A stretch of DNA of 64,000 bases from Collybia mongolica (lineage: Eukaryota > Basidiomycota > Agaricomycetes > Agaricales > Clitocybaceae): assembly GCA_013420905.1 (NCBI GenBank), contig JAAXNY010000004.1:4402001-4466000 (forward strand), given 5' to 3'. Positions 44,105 to 57,600 of the stretch are shown here, piece after piece; positions within the stretch are counted from its first letter, which is position 1; each line of letters opens with the position of its first letter. Made by a program: the position numbers and the translations under genes. A model generated the notes under the pieces. The model made no database searches. It had not been told where the DNA came from and saw nothing but the letters and a program-made list of their open reading frames with translations.

Positions 44105-47100
44105 CTAGAACAATCCTTCAAGGCTCTCGTCGTCTAGCTCCTTCAGTAAATCACGAGCCTCGCGCGCGGGACGGGCGATGATTGGTTTCTCATTGCCTAC
44201 ACTTTCCTGCACTTTTTGGGCCACACTCCGTAGCAAAGAGAGCTTTTGGAACAGATTTGGTTCGTCATTCAGCTCGCCTTCGTCTTCCGAGAGCACAGCT
44301 AGTATGACATGCGAAGATATTACCGATTGTGTCGTTCCGGCCACTAGATGTGATCTGCCGGTGGGTTAGAAGTTATCTTAACTATGAATGAACGAGAAGA
44401 CCAGACGTACTCAACGATTGGCCGAAGGAGGTCTGGAACATCTGATAGTGACCTAACAAGTGACCCAATCGCTTGCGTGTAGTGCTCTAAAAGCTTGTTT
44501 AGTAATTTAGGCGCTTCTAACGAAATAACGATACGCACCACTATGGCTTTCTCGGAAGGCATCGGAGACTAGCTCGACGCAAGCTTCCCTTGCCTTTTCC
44601 CCGACATTTTGAGAGCCGCTTCGGACCACATTCGCAAGAGCGTTGATGAGGCTGCTTGCAATAGAGTCATCGTTGGATTTCGCGCCAGTGATCAATTCCG
44701 TGATAACAGGGTCCACCCTAGGCTGGTTGTGCATCAACACCCCAAGCGCTTGCGCAGCTTTGTTCCGTACGCCCACACTCGCCGGGTCACTTGCACTCTT
44801 TACGAACGTGCGCTGGAGTTGTGGGAAGAACGGCTTGACGAATGTCGGGATTCGCTCCAGCATCGAAGTCAATGCACTAAGGATAGCCGTTTTGACGCCA
44901 GGTGGATATGTTGTTGCTTGAGTTGCCACCCGGATGAGAGGTCCTGTGAATGGTACAACGAAAGGCTTGATCGCCGCCTCGTCTGTACGTTCCACGAGGT
45001 CTCCAATAGCATAGGCTGCTTGTTCCCTCTGTTCGTTGCTACCAGTGGTAAGACCAGCAATGATGATGGGGACGGTCGGTGCAACACCTTTTGGAAGGCT
45101 GAAGCCAGGTACGGTCTGTCCGGGGGCACCAGTTGATTCGATACTCCGGCGAAGGGGAACAACGAGGGGTTCTAGTTCGTCCTTTGGAATAGATTTCACG
45201 AAGACGTCTAATGCTTCCCATGCTGCTGTGTGAACCGCGACCTGTGAATCCTCAAGCGACGAGATGAGCTGACGAATCCAATCCACTCGATACAATGACA
45301 AGTCGAGCTCTGATTCGGCGCAGAAGATTGCAAACAGATTGCAGGCACTAACGCGGCGCCTAGGATTCTCATGCTTTGCCCTGTTTCAGTGTTTGAGTTG
45401 GGAGGAACGGCGCAGGACAAAACCCAATTACATACCATCCGATCAAAACCATCATGAGTGTGTTGAGCCCTTCAGCATCACTGATAGACGTGAAAAGTGC
45501 TCGGATTGCTTCGTCCACAGCCGTCGCCAACTCCTCCTCATTATCATCTTCAGACACTTTCACAACTGCATTGAGGATGACGGATAGCCGCCTGCTCAAC
45601 GCATTTCCGGCAACAGTGACAAGGGATGCAAGCGCTCGCGCATTGAAGACCGTCATAGGATATGCCGTTAAGGTTGGTATAAGGACGGGGAACACAGTTG
45701 ATGCTCGGACCTAATTACAATGTCAGGGTACTCAACCTTCCACATTGAGGACACGTACATTCATAACTTCACGAAGAGCTTGCAGAGCAGTACCCGATCC
45801 TTTTCCAGGTTGTCGAAGCGCCTCGAGTAGGGTAGGTATTGTCTCGTCGATAGCTTTCACACCTAGATGGTCTTGAAGGATATCGAAGGATTTGGCGGCG
45901 GCAGTGCGAACATTCGCTTCATCATCTACCAAAGAGACGCGGACCATTGATATGATATCGTCCTCGTGACCTTCTCGTTGTCCATCTGTACTACTTTCCC
46001 TAAAGGTCACATACGATTAAACCCCTGAAAGTGCCCATTAATACTGAGATTTACTTACATTATCACACTCAGCGTCAGACAAACGCCCTCCCTTGTTCGA
46101 GCGTCCAGCGATGTCGACTTCGCTTTCAGGATAGGCATGATCTCCCCCAAAATCTTTTCTCCAAACTTGCGGCACAGTTCGGTCATAGTTCGTCCAGCAG
46201 TCTAGATCAACTGTCAATGCTTCAAAAAGTGAAGTCCAGATAGAAATCCACTTCTTGTTGTTCGAACTCGTCCCCAGAAATGAGAACGATGATTTGGTCG
46301 ATGAGCTCCGGCAATATTTCGCGCACTATATGGGAGCATCAATCTTTAGACGATTAGAAATAGACATGACGCACCTGTACGGGGGGTATTATGCACAAGG
46401 GCCTTCCAAATCTGGATCGACGACTGGCGGACGATCACAACTCCGTCTTGTCGAACAAGATATAAAGCTGCAAGAATACGGTTCCTACGTTCCGTGCCAA
46501 GTACCTCAACGAGGGCACGGCGGGATGATTCAGCTGTTGTAGCTTCCGCTGCCACTTCCTCCTCTTCTAAATCTGAAGCTTTCCCTGAAATACCAGATAC
46601 TTTGAATAGGAGTTCACCGACAAGAGTAATAGAAGCGTGCTGGGAGGGAAACCATGATGTTAGAGAATGTTTACCAAAATTTGAACTACTTACTCGAATA
46701 CGCCAACCAGAATCGAACATTCCTTGCTCCAGTTCAGGCAAAAGTAGGTCGATGGCCTTATTAGAATAGTTGGTAACAACCATTCGCCCTGCTCTCATTG
46801 CGGCCTCCCGTACATATTCTTCGGTGTCGGACAATCCACCCAGAATCGGGGCAATAATTTTGGGTAGATGAGGTTGGAAGCGTGTTCCAAATGTAGCAGG
46901 AAGGTATACGAGCAGTGACATAAACCCTTCGCGAACGGTGGCACGTGGAGACTGGGCATTGGTGATGATATCAGGAAGGAGACCTTCGAGTCTTTCCATA
47001 CCTAGACCGGATAGAACCTCACTCAGGCCTTGTGCCGCACCTTGCCGATCGACACCCGAAGTATCCGTCTTCAAAGTGCGGAGGAGCCCTGGAACGAGGT

Positions 47101-50100
47101 CAGGGAAATGAATTTCACCCAAACGTTCAACCAACGTTCCTAAGGCTTTAGCAGCAGTGGCCCGTGCCTCAGGGACAGGGTCGACCAAGACTTGGTGAAC
47201 AAGAGGAAGGAGTTCCGACAAGTAAGGAACGAAATCTTTCGAGTCGGTTAGTGATGCAAGATTCCCAACAATTTGGGCGGCTTTCTTTTTGGTTTCCGCT
47301 CCTCGTTCTCGCAAGCCTCGTTCCAGAATAGGTACAACCTTTGAATAATCGTGAGCGACTGAAAGAGACAAGTGAGAAAAAGGAGCTTACCAATGCCAGC
47401 GATGAATGGTCGATATAGTGCATAAATGACGTCTTCAGCAAAGATGCAAGGGCATTGGGCGTCTTCGTTGGATCTACTAGTGCTTTCAAAAGCACGGGCA
47501 CCAGAGACTGGATCTCTGGGTTACTGATTACTTCTCCAAACTGTTTCAAACTCTTATTCGCAGCCGTCCTGACTTGGGCGTGAGAGTCCGTGAGGACGCC
47601 TGTAAGGCGAGGGATGACAATGGGCAATGAGAGGGAGAGTTGTCGAGGTGAACAGTATGCCATCATTCCAAGAAGTTCAATGGAGCCTTTCTTGGTTCGC
47701 CATTGTTTCTCATCAAGTCCAGAGAGCAAAGATGGTAGGATGAGTTTAACCCCATATCCAGACATGTTCCCCATGATGATGCGGGCAGCATCCTGAGTGG
47801 CTTCTCGAACGTCTGCGGTTGCATCACCGAAGGAAGAAAGAAGGAGCGGTAGGGCATACGTGATATATGGTTCGAAGAGCCGGCCTAAGGCGTTAGACAA
47901 AGTTTCGAACGCGAACATGACACCCTGACGTGGCTCATATCGTTTTTTGTCTTCTGTCGCGCCACGCAACCGGGCGATAATATTAAACTCTTTGACCCCC
48001 CCAATACCAGTGCCCTTGATGACACCAGCCAGACCGTAAGCCGCACCACGTCGAGTGGCATACTTCGGAGAGTTCAGAAGATCATCCATGAGACTGTCAA
48101 CCAAGGCTGGTAACCTTGGTCGCATCAACTTCACCAGTGGCGAAAGACAATCCGAGACAGCGATCTGAACTTGTTCAGCCGGCGTTCTAAGGGCCTCGAC
48201 GAGCCGGTCTACAATGCCAGGTATCCGTGAATCTGTTGAATCCAAGTGTCGAGCAACACGGCCGAAAAGAATCACAACGGCTTCCTTGATGTGGTCATCA
48301 GTTTCCGTTGCAGAGGCCTTTCGACCCAGATGCTCCTCGAATATTGAGATCAATTCAGCCAATCTGGTGGCACCATGGAGGTCAACGACTGAAGTGCCCG
48401 CGTTGAGCATCCCACGACGAACATCCGAGGTTCGGTCGCCAAGTGCTCCGTCTTGGATCAAGAATTTGAAGAACGGCTCGACCTCATTCGGTGAGAAATA
48501 GGGCGCCATTAGTTCAAAGGCACGAGCAGTCGCCAACCGAGTAGCCCAAGGGTCTGATCTGTCAAGACTATTAGAAACAACCATGCCCTGTCAAACCAGG
48601 GTGAGCGTTGCAATAATCTCGTTGAAGAAGTGCGTACATATTCGTCAAACTCAGGGGCTAATATCTTCGCCTATGGAACGAGATTATCTCAGTTGTTTTT
48701 GGCGATAGCCATGTTCACTGACCTTCTCCCTGTAGTAGTCCTGCAACGTAATGACTGCGCCCTGGATGGTCTGAGGCCAGTGTTCAACAGCCTCTGCAAT
48801 AGCAGCAGCAGCGCTTGAGCGAACATATGCATTATCATGTCCTATATAAAGTGAGAAGATGGTTGAGCTCAAATTATCGTTAATTACCAAGATAATCCAG
48901 CAGTTGGCCCAGGTATGACTCTGGAACATCTAAACCGTTATCGTCCCATAGATGTCGCGCCAGCCTGGCATTTTGCTCGTCATCGTCATGGCATGCTATT
49001 AATAGCTCTGTTGACCAGTCTAGGTCCGTCAAATCAAATGGCTGTCGACGAATTCAGAATAAAACACACCTCGTTACAATGAAGGACTTACCTGGAGCGC
49101 TTGAAGGCAGGAGTTCCTAACATACACTTCTTGCGTGAGGGTACCACGGAGCAGGACCGCTAGTTCGTCTGCCGAAGCAGTTACTTGGATGGCTTCACCT
49201 AGATCAATGAGCGCAGATGATGCCTCCTTGCTAAGTTTGGGTTGTTGTCGGATTATGTGGAGGAGATGTTTCATGGCTGAGGCGCGGGGGAAGGCACTGT
49301 TTGAGACTAGCAACTTATTTAACGAAAAACGAGTGGCCGAGTACGATGGAACTCACATTCTCCGCAGTGGAACTTGATTATTCCGAGCGCGAGTGCTACC
49401 TGTTCTAAAGCTTCGTCCTCTTCTTCTACTGCAATGCCTCCCTGTAGCATAACTTGACCAAGTAATGGATATGCGTACGAAAAGGTTGCGGCATCAAATG
49501 GTGCTTGTTCTGATAGCGTTCTCAAGCGGTAGAGGACACGGACGGCAAGGACTATTGAATGCAAAGATCGTAAATTTGTGCATAAAAATAGAAAGGATAG
49601 AAACTCACGGTTCAGAGGCTCCGCCTGCAGTTCTTCCGGTACTGCATCCACCTTCAAACTACGCAGAGTGGCAACCCCAACCCAGCTCCGGAGAGTATCC
49701 AAACGTTCAGAGCTACATTTCGCTAATTCCTTTTCGACCTTGTATGAGCCAGAGTGGGGTGTGGCAGCGAAAACTATACTTACCAAATATGTATCGAAAG
49801 CGCTTCTGCCAACCAATATCGAGCCCCGACCTAGAGCTCCGTCCAAAAGCAGCGTAGCGACCGATGTGATATAAGACCGGAACTGATCCGCGCCTGACGC
49901 GACAAGGCTCCGCACAAACTCGAGTCCACGTTGAAGATTCGCCCTTACCCCGACAACGTGTTGGCGGATCTTCGCCTCTTTTTCGAGTTGTGCGTTTACT
50001 AGCGCCTGTTGCTGCTTGTTCAAAGTAACGGTGGCGGCTTTCTTGTTGGCCAGGGACTTCCTGATTTCCTCCTCCCATTTCGATATTTCGTAGTCCTTGC

Positions 50101-53100
50101 CTTTTGTAGTCCTCGCCTCGCCCTTCGCAGAGGATAGAACTATACATTCAGCATTAACTTTGATAACCATAGAACAAAAGTAATAGATCAACCATCGGTA
50201 TATGTGGTCCCTTCAGGCGTTAACCAGACTCCGAAATCAGATTCTGTCAAAGCGTTGACGATGTCCGGATTGATGTCGGTCCGTAGTTGTTCTACAATCC
50301 GGGGAAGAACCGTTTCGGGCGAGACGAATGCTAGTGTGCTGACTGCGCTATAACTAGCATCCGCGAAGCCATACTGGACATATTTCATCAACCAAGGATA
50401 AAGTATGAAAGAACAGTCGGCTGACCTTGGAATCTACAGCTGATGCTTCCAGTACCAGCTTGAAGATCCTATCGAGGTTTCTATTTATTAAATCTCGTGG
50501 GTCGGCGTGGGCTCTTTGACACAGATCGATCCAAGTCTGTCGTGAATTTCCACCTATAACGGAATGTGTCAGAACCCGAAAAATAAGGGCCTGATGACGT
50601 ACAGATCAAGTGATGATGTCCTAGTATTATTAGCTCTACAAGTGCCTCTTCTCGAACGCCGAGCTCGAGAGCATCGTCAAAAGAGACTACACTGGAAAGA
50701 AGGGTGGATAACCTAGAGTGTTTGCTCCATGGCTTAGGTGCGTCGTCGGTAAGGCCAGCTGTTCCCGTTTTTGTAGAGGGAATTCCGCGCGAAATAAAAG
50801 TAGTAAGTGCGTCACGGATCACACGATTAGTGAGTTGGGGTAGGCGGCGGGTGTTGGCTACGATGGTAGTGTGGACGTCTCGGCGAATGGCCGGAGATGA
50901 GCTCTCGAGAGCTAAATGCACGAATGCGAGGCCGAGTTGTGACCTTCAAGCGGGTTTGTTAGAAGTGACGGTCTCTAGCTAATAAGACGCGTACCGAAAG
51001 GGCTCGCTTTTGGAGAAGTCGTCTTCGAAGAACGTCAAGGCAGCGTCACAGGCCCGCAGAAGCCACTTCTCGTCTTCGTTTTCGGTAACTTTTTGGTAAA
51101 CCTTGTCCCACAAAAGGAAAGATGGTTTGACGGTACTCGCTGTTATTGAAGTGATCGCCGCGTTGCGTGAAATTACGCCATCTATTATCAGGTTTGAACG
51201 ACTTTAAGTCACCAAATTTTTTGAATGATAACACACCAAATCCTCTGGTTCGAGCGAGGGGCCCAAGAAGAACGGAGATTGCGATGTAACCTTCGAGTGG
51301 ACCGGCGCTGGAGTTCAAAGGATTGGTCGCGACAGACTTGAGGTTGTTTTCGAATGATGTAATGAGGGATTTTGCAAAGTCATGCCCCTTACCCATACCG
51401 AAGTCTACAGCTCCCTCAGAAAATACCATTCCTGCTAGGGTACAAAAGGCTCGTTTTACACCGGGCTTGGTGCTATTCATTTCTTTCGCGATCAGCGCCA
51501 CTGCCTCCTGTGGTATTGGCGTGTCCGTCTTAAGGAGACAAACCAAGTGCCGTGGTAGTGCAGTGGCAAGAACCGCAGTGGCACCTTCGTGTGCTTCCTT
51601 GCTCAACAGGGGGGGTGTCGACTGGATGATCGCCGTTGAAACGGTTGGCGATGGGGAAAAGTGTGCGAGCATTGAGTACAAAGCAACCCGATGGTCAGGT
51701 CCTGCCGATTTTCCAGTCTTAGGCAAGACGAGGAGCTCTGTTACGGCAATCGATAATAAATTGTCTGCGTTGGACACTCGGTCTGAGGAAGCGAGAGCCT
51801 GGAAAAGTTGAACCGAGTTGGTACGGACGAGCGGATTGGTTGATTTCGCGCTGTTGACACATTGTATAACAACCCGACGGAACGTGTCATCGCCCAGAGG
51901 CTGGCTATAAGCACGAACGAGTTCCTTGATGGCTGGTTTTGATACTCAGCTAATGTCGTTTATATTGGTACACATTCACTTACCCGGAAGAGCAACTTCG
52001 GGTGATCGTAGTAATGCCTTTTCGAGTGTTGGGAGTAATTGTTGGGTGAAGTCGTCTTCGGTAATAAATGTGCTAATAAAGTCATTTAAGCTAGCCTAGA
52101 AAATTGAAGTTCGCATTATGGTATTAAGAAGATTATATGACGGATTACCAGAACATGAGTTGGAACTGCGGTCCTGGACATCAGAACATCCGAAACATAA
52201 GTGTTGATGATGTTGGTCTGGAGTTCAATTTAGTCGTAGGGAAGAGAAAATAAAATGAAGAAAGTTACCTTAAGATCCTGGTCGAGACGTGTCGAAGGTT
52301 TCGTGTCAACATTTACCAAACGTATCAAAACGCTAACGGCCACCCCAAGCAAGGGTAGCAATCGAAGGGGAGATTGCCCTGACTTTGGGAGTGTTAACAA
52401 GGCACTGATAACATCGGGTAATCTGTCGCCCGCCTGTTCGCTGATCAGCCTAAGTAGCCTCCGTATCGTATGGTACATACGGAACGCAAAGCCCGTCTGA
52501 CACGAATGAGCGTCCCTTGTTTTAGCGACGATTTTGCGGCCGTCGAACCGTTCAACATGTCAAGTAGAATTGCCATTGTACCAACGAGGACACGCCATGT
52601 GCGTGTCGTATGGAATTCAGAGTTACTTTTGATACCGATCGTGTATATTCCACATGACCAGCTCAAGAGCACAAAGAGGTCCGAGGACGCGTAGGAACTA
52701 AGCGAACCACAAGATATTAGCGAATCTAGAGAACCGTACAGACCATGAACAGTCAACTGACCTTGGAGACCCACGTTTTGATAATCGGTCAACCTCATTC
52801 GATAGCCATGCAATGATCTGTTCTGCCACCCCAAGCTTACTTTCGTCCTCTGGGCCTTGGGGCGTTCCGCGAAGTTCGTCACGCCTGACAAGCTCCATTC
52901 CAACAGCTTCCACTGCCTCCCTCGATACCGTGTCAGAATATCGTGGGTATGTCAGAGTAAGTAACTTGAATATATCCATGATTTGAGATAGGTTCAAATC
53001 TATCCCAAAAAAAGCGTGAATGGATCTGTAGAAAAAACATGAAGGTGCATACGTACCTCCATGCTTTGCGAGTGACAATAGTTCGTCCTGCAAGAATTGG

Positions 53101-53270
53101 ATTCGAACCTTCGTTTTGTTACCCAAAAGCTCGTTCTGGGCATATTTCATTGATCTCTCCCAATCAACAAGAACCCGATCTCTTTGCCAGGCTTGACGAT
53201 CTCCCGTGGATTCTACATCGCCCGAAGTACTTGCTGAAGATAACCATGATTGAATCTCAGACTTGCTCAT
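44105..53270 (-). CDS. GCN1: Gcn1, HEAT-repeat activator of the eIF2-alpha kinase Gcn2
   Basis: A very long minus-strand gene with many short introns. It begins MSKSEIQSWLSSASTSGD (ATG at 53270) and runs through LLTLTYPRYSDTVSREAVEA, VAEQIIAWLSNEVDRLSKRG, and HEAT repeats to the C-terminal KELDDESLEGLF. The most conserved, eEF3-like block lies at 46.5-48.6 kb (ATRRGAAYGLAGVIKGTGIG, VREATQDAARIIMGNMSGYG, TKKKAAQIVGNLASLTDSKD, ATAAKALGTLVERLGEIHFP). Gcn1 sits on translating ribosomes and passes the uncharged-tRNA signal to Gcn2; the Gcn2-binding part is in the C-terminal third. The family is about 2,600 aa and the span fits. Not all exon borders were worked out. One intron lies near 47.36-47.40 kb, joining SSLAL to VVPILERGL. 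It is divergent from CTK3. Confidence 0.93.
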
Positions 53271-53526
53271 GGCACTGACGGCCGTCTCCTTGGACTTGAG
53301 CTTCGCAAAGGTGGCCTTTCTAGACAGTTTGGCAGAAGAGAGAAAAGAAAGGGAACTTTTTGGAAACTTTGCAAGAAAGTACAGGTCTAAATAAGAACTT
53401 TCAAATGGATAATAATTCGGTTCTGACCGTGAGAAAATCGTGGACTGACTCGTGAAGAGGTGATCAGTAATTTCTTCGAGGCTCGCGCTCCCGCTACATT
53501 CCAGGCCACTTTTTATTTTACCCAAA
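53271..53526. promoter_or_regulatory. Bidirectional promoter, GCN1 / CTK3
   Basis: Only 256 bp separate the two start codons, which read away from each other, so the promoters must share this space. The minus-strand frame stays open upstream of the GCN1 ATG through this spacer and into the antisense of CTK3 exon 1. Confidence 0.6.
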
Positions 53527-54479
53527 ATGGACCCATTCGAAGTAAGGATGCAATTCCTTAATTTATTGAGGAGGCTAAACGCGTCAGTAAACAGTTCAAA
53601 CTGGGAAAAGCCTGCTAAAGCGGAATTAGTGCAGATCACAGCATTCCATCCAAAAGGTCGTTGGTTTCGCTGTAAAATACTTTCCTCCGTGTGGTGAGGA
53701 TCTTTGGGACTGCATCGTCGAGGAATGTCAGAAGGTACGCGGCTTTCTTTACTTCACTGGTAGGCCAACCAGCTGAGAATACCCTAGGGCTCAATTAATT
53801 CTCGCATCAACATCCTATATTTCCTGGATTCTCTGTGTGAAACTTGCCTCTTGGTGAGGTCCAAATCCAGCGCAGCCGGCCAGGACCCTGGCGCAAACCA
53901 CTTATACGTCCCCCTTGTCACCCGAGATCTCGGAAAGATTGTTGAAAATGTTGTGCCCAAAGGCCGGCAAGGTCTTCCAAACTTAATCAGCACAAAGCAG
54001 GTGAGACTTGATCAAGATTTATCGTCACCGATGCCCACATAACATTCGACTAGATATTGGAGAGCTGGAGGAGCAAGCGCGTGATTGACCCTCAAAAGGT
54101 TGAAGATGTCCTATCATCGTTGAACACACGAGACGCGTCGCTCGATTCTTCCGCCGGCTCGTTGTCATCTCATCACAATTTGTCACTACCTCGAAACGAG
54201 GTCTTCAAACGCATCGAGGAAGATCGGGAACGTCACAAGCGTCTGCGCGAACGACGCTGGGTGCAGCCCGTCACACACAATTCTCATCTGCCTCAACTTG
54301 TGTCGTTTCTGCCATTGACAAGCAGAGGAGATGGTGAGGAGGAGTTGACCATCGACATAGAGTTTGAGAATGAATGGGAGACGACAAGTGATTGGAATGA
54401 GGATGACGAGGAAGCTGCTGTGGAGGAGTCTGACCTTTGTTTCCCACCAGAGGGCGAAGAGCCAATGGATCTATCATGA
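53527..54479 (+). CDS. CTK3: CTD kinase I gamma subunit
   Basis: Exons 53527-53586, 53642-53734, 53788-54000 and 54054-54479 give 263 aa. The N-terminal CID-like domain reads MDPFEVRMQFLNLLRRLNAS, SIQKVVGFAVKYFPPCGEDL, WDCIVEECQKGSINSRINIL, then LYVPLVTRDLGKIVENVVPK and GRQGLPNLISTKQ. The C-terminal part has EVFKRIEEDRERHKRLRERR and an acidic end (EWETTSDWNEDDEEAAVEES). CTDK-I (Ctk1-Ctk2-Ctk3) phosphorylates Ser2 of the RNA polymerase II C-terminal repeats during elongation; Ctk3 pairs with the cyclin Ctk2 and stabilises the complex. Length and motif order match basidiomycete homologues. Confidence 0.92.
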
Positions 54480-54697
54480 TACTCGTTAGGGGGTCTGTTT
54501 TATTTGTCATAATTTATTTGCTTTTCAGTGTTCGTAGGTACGATGCAATAAATCATGCCAGAGAGATGATAGAAGTCTATGCACAAGGCGAAGGAATTTC
54601 TATTCTATATCCTATTCTTCTCGTCGACGTTTGATCTTGCCCTTCCCGTCACTATGTTCTCGTTAAAGGTTGAAATGTCTTGAATATAGCAGGAGAC

Positions 54698-57600
54698 TCA
54701 CGCAAATCCACGATCCTTTCTTTTCCGACTATCTTTTTTGATCACGTTACGCTGAAGCTTCCGCTTGGCGGCCGCCTCGGGGTTTGTCGTAACTTGCAGA
54801 ACCTTGGCTGCCTTCCGCTCCCTCCTCACACCAAGTACGCCTTGGCGAATCTGATTGTAAGCTGCAGAGAACTTTGTCGTGCCGACTTTGTTCTGTACTA
54901 GATCTTGGAGCTCAGTCACTAAGGTTTTGAGTTCCTCTATTTGGTGATCAGTGTTAATACGCAAAAGGAAAGGAAGTGCGCTAACCCATCTGCGAATCCC
55001 GAATTGTGTCGTCTTCGATCAACCGGTAGACGGGTGTCAGAATATGAACGAGGAATTTTTCGACCCTTTCAGCTGCCATATATGATGTCATCGCTGCAAA
55101 CCAACGAAGCGCTGATAAAGGTTGCTGAGTCCAGTTAGGCTAACAGAATATGAGTCAGACTAATATATGGTAGTAGAAGGAGGAATGACATACGGTACTG
55201 AAAGTCCTGTTTCTGCGCGCGATATGCGCAGATTTAATCTGGTAGGATAATTTGGAAAAGAGCCATGGTAGTGGATTGAGTTGCTTCTGTTCTTTTTCCA
55301 CGTCCTCGTTAGCATCATCATCGAAGGTTACGCCTGCTTTACCATCCGTAGGGCCATCTGGATTAGGGATCGCGTCGAAGCACTTGCCGATATAAAACAG
55401 ATTCTTGACAACCTGCAGGCCGAGGGCATCATCCAGATGTTCACTCTTCAGCTGGAGGCATAATTTTTTGGCAACATCCTGCATGCCAGCTTTAGAGAGT
55501 GGGTTGTCATCAGGGAGATCGAGAGCTGGGGCAGTTACTGGGACAGCAGTAAAGAGGAGACCAAGGAGCCTGCATGAGGCAGTGCGAACCCATGCATGAG
55601 GGAATAACATATGCGAAACGACCAAATTCCATGCCACTCTTTCTCCATGGTTTGCGAAATCCGGAAAGATACGGAGGGTCTTTGAGAGAACGGTGAGGGC
55701 ATAGTAGGGAACCTGCCACTCCAAATCCACCTCCATCAAGACTTCATCCGAGTTGTCCTTTTCAACTATCGCCAATGTCTGCGCACTGCGTTCAAGGGAC
55801 GCCTTGAGATCTTCTAGGATAGCCGAGATGTAGGGAAGCGAGTCGGCTTGTAAGACGTCGACGATGAAGCCGTATACCTGGGATGAGACACGAGCCAGCT
55901 GTGGTTGGGAATGCTGAGATGCCCAAGAGTGCAAGTGGGAAAGAATAACTCTGCGACGTTCGTCATCGAGCCGCCTGAAGAGATTCTTGATGAGTAGGGA
56001 AGCCATCTCCCTGCACTTCGCCGAGTCGTCGTTAGCGATCACCATCACGAGGGCAACGAAGAGAAGGTCCGCATATTCGCGGACGAGATTAACATCAAAC
56101 TTCAGCACAATGGCACCCAGCAGTTCCATAACCGATTTCCGTCCACTCTCATGAACGTACGACAGGTTCTTGGCGAGGAATGCCATTTGATTGCGGAGAC
56201 GCCCTTTGCCTTGTGGGTAGTCAAGTAGGAATTGCAAAAGAACCCCGCGACAAAGCTCTTGCACCTGTGGTGATTGACTTGTCACCATAACCTCGGAGAC
56301 TTTATCCATGACGTCATAGATCTCGGGAACGACGAATTTGCGGGCAACGATGGCGCGAAGCATGGTGAACACGGAAGCTTGTCGCGAAGGTTCTTCGAGA
56401 TCGGGAGAAAGCAAGTGAAGCAGGTAGATAAGGTCTTTCTCCTTTACCTGAACAGCTGGCCCATCTCGAAGGATGTTCGCTAGAGTTTTGAAAGCTGTTT
56501 GGACGACCTCAGATTCGGTATTGCCGGCTTGTTTTATGATGTCGAGAATTTGTTGAACGAAGACAGGAAGTGACTTAGCTAGGGATTTTACTGGGCATTT
56601 GGTAATTCCCGCAGCACTCTTTAATCCCAGAAGCAATACAGGAGCGCTCGTGGAATACAATGTGTTGCCTACGACAACAACCATTGAATCTAGGCGTGCC
56701 ATGACATTGGGATCGTGGAAATCGAATCGGTTACGACGTAGCGCCGTATTGAATAAATCCAATCCGAACGCGACGAATCTAGGAATGATGTAAGTAGGCT
56801 GATTGAAAGTAATTAGGGATGGATTACCTGAACGAGTTGTTTGCATAGTGATCTGTCTCTGTGAAAGTTTGCCGTTTCACTTGTACGATAGCGTCACCTT
56901 TGGCGTTGGGCTTCCGTCGGACAGGAGCCTGCTTGAGGAAACGAGCATTCTGGCTGATCAAAGTGTTGCAAAGCACGAGCAACTCGGTTGGGACAAGATG
57001 TTTGTTGCTATTCAGCCCACCCGATATTCGCTTCAGCACCTCCTCAACAAGATTCATGACCTTGATTGACTCCGTCTCCTGCATGATGGAGCGCAAGGGG
57101 ACGAGAAGACTGCTGATCTTGGGCGGGGTGATGTATTTCGCCACGATCGCGAAAGAATCAAGCCCTTTGGAAGACGATGAACGAACCTCTCGCATCTTCG
57201 TTTTGAATTCCTCCGCCTGGACGTCTTTTCCGGATTCTCCGAAGATCACCTCCGCGGAAACATGGGAGACATCATTAACACAGTCATCAAGTGTTCCAAA
57301 TGCTTCAGCGTGGTCGCCAGTGGTGACGTAGACAAGCAATGCATGGGTAACATAAGCTAACACATGCAGCTGAGGCCCTCTCAGCAGGGCACCTCGAAGT
57401 TCTCGAAGAATGAGGGGAAGATACGTTGGTCCCAGTGAGACGGCTATACGGTTAAGCGCGTCTCGAGCTAGGTCTCGAGTCTCCTGAGACTTGCTGCGAA
57501 GTATTTGACTAAGCACAGTCAGGAGTCGGGTGATTTGAGCTTCCCGAGTAGCGGCAGGTAGATGTTTGGCGACGGTGACGATACCGATAGAAATGGGAAT

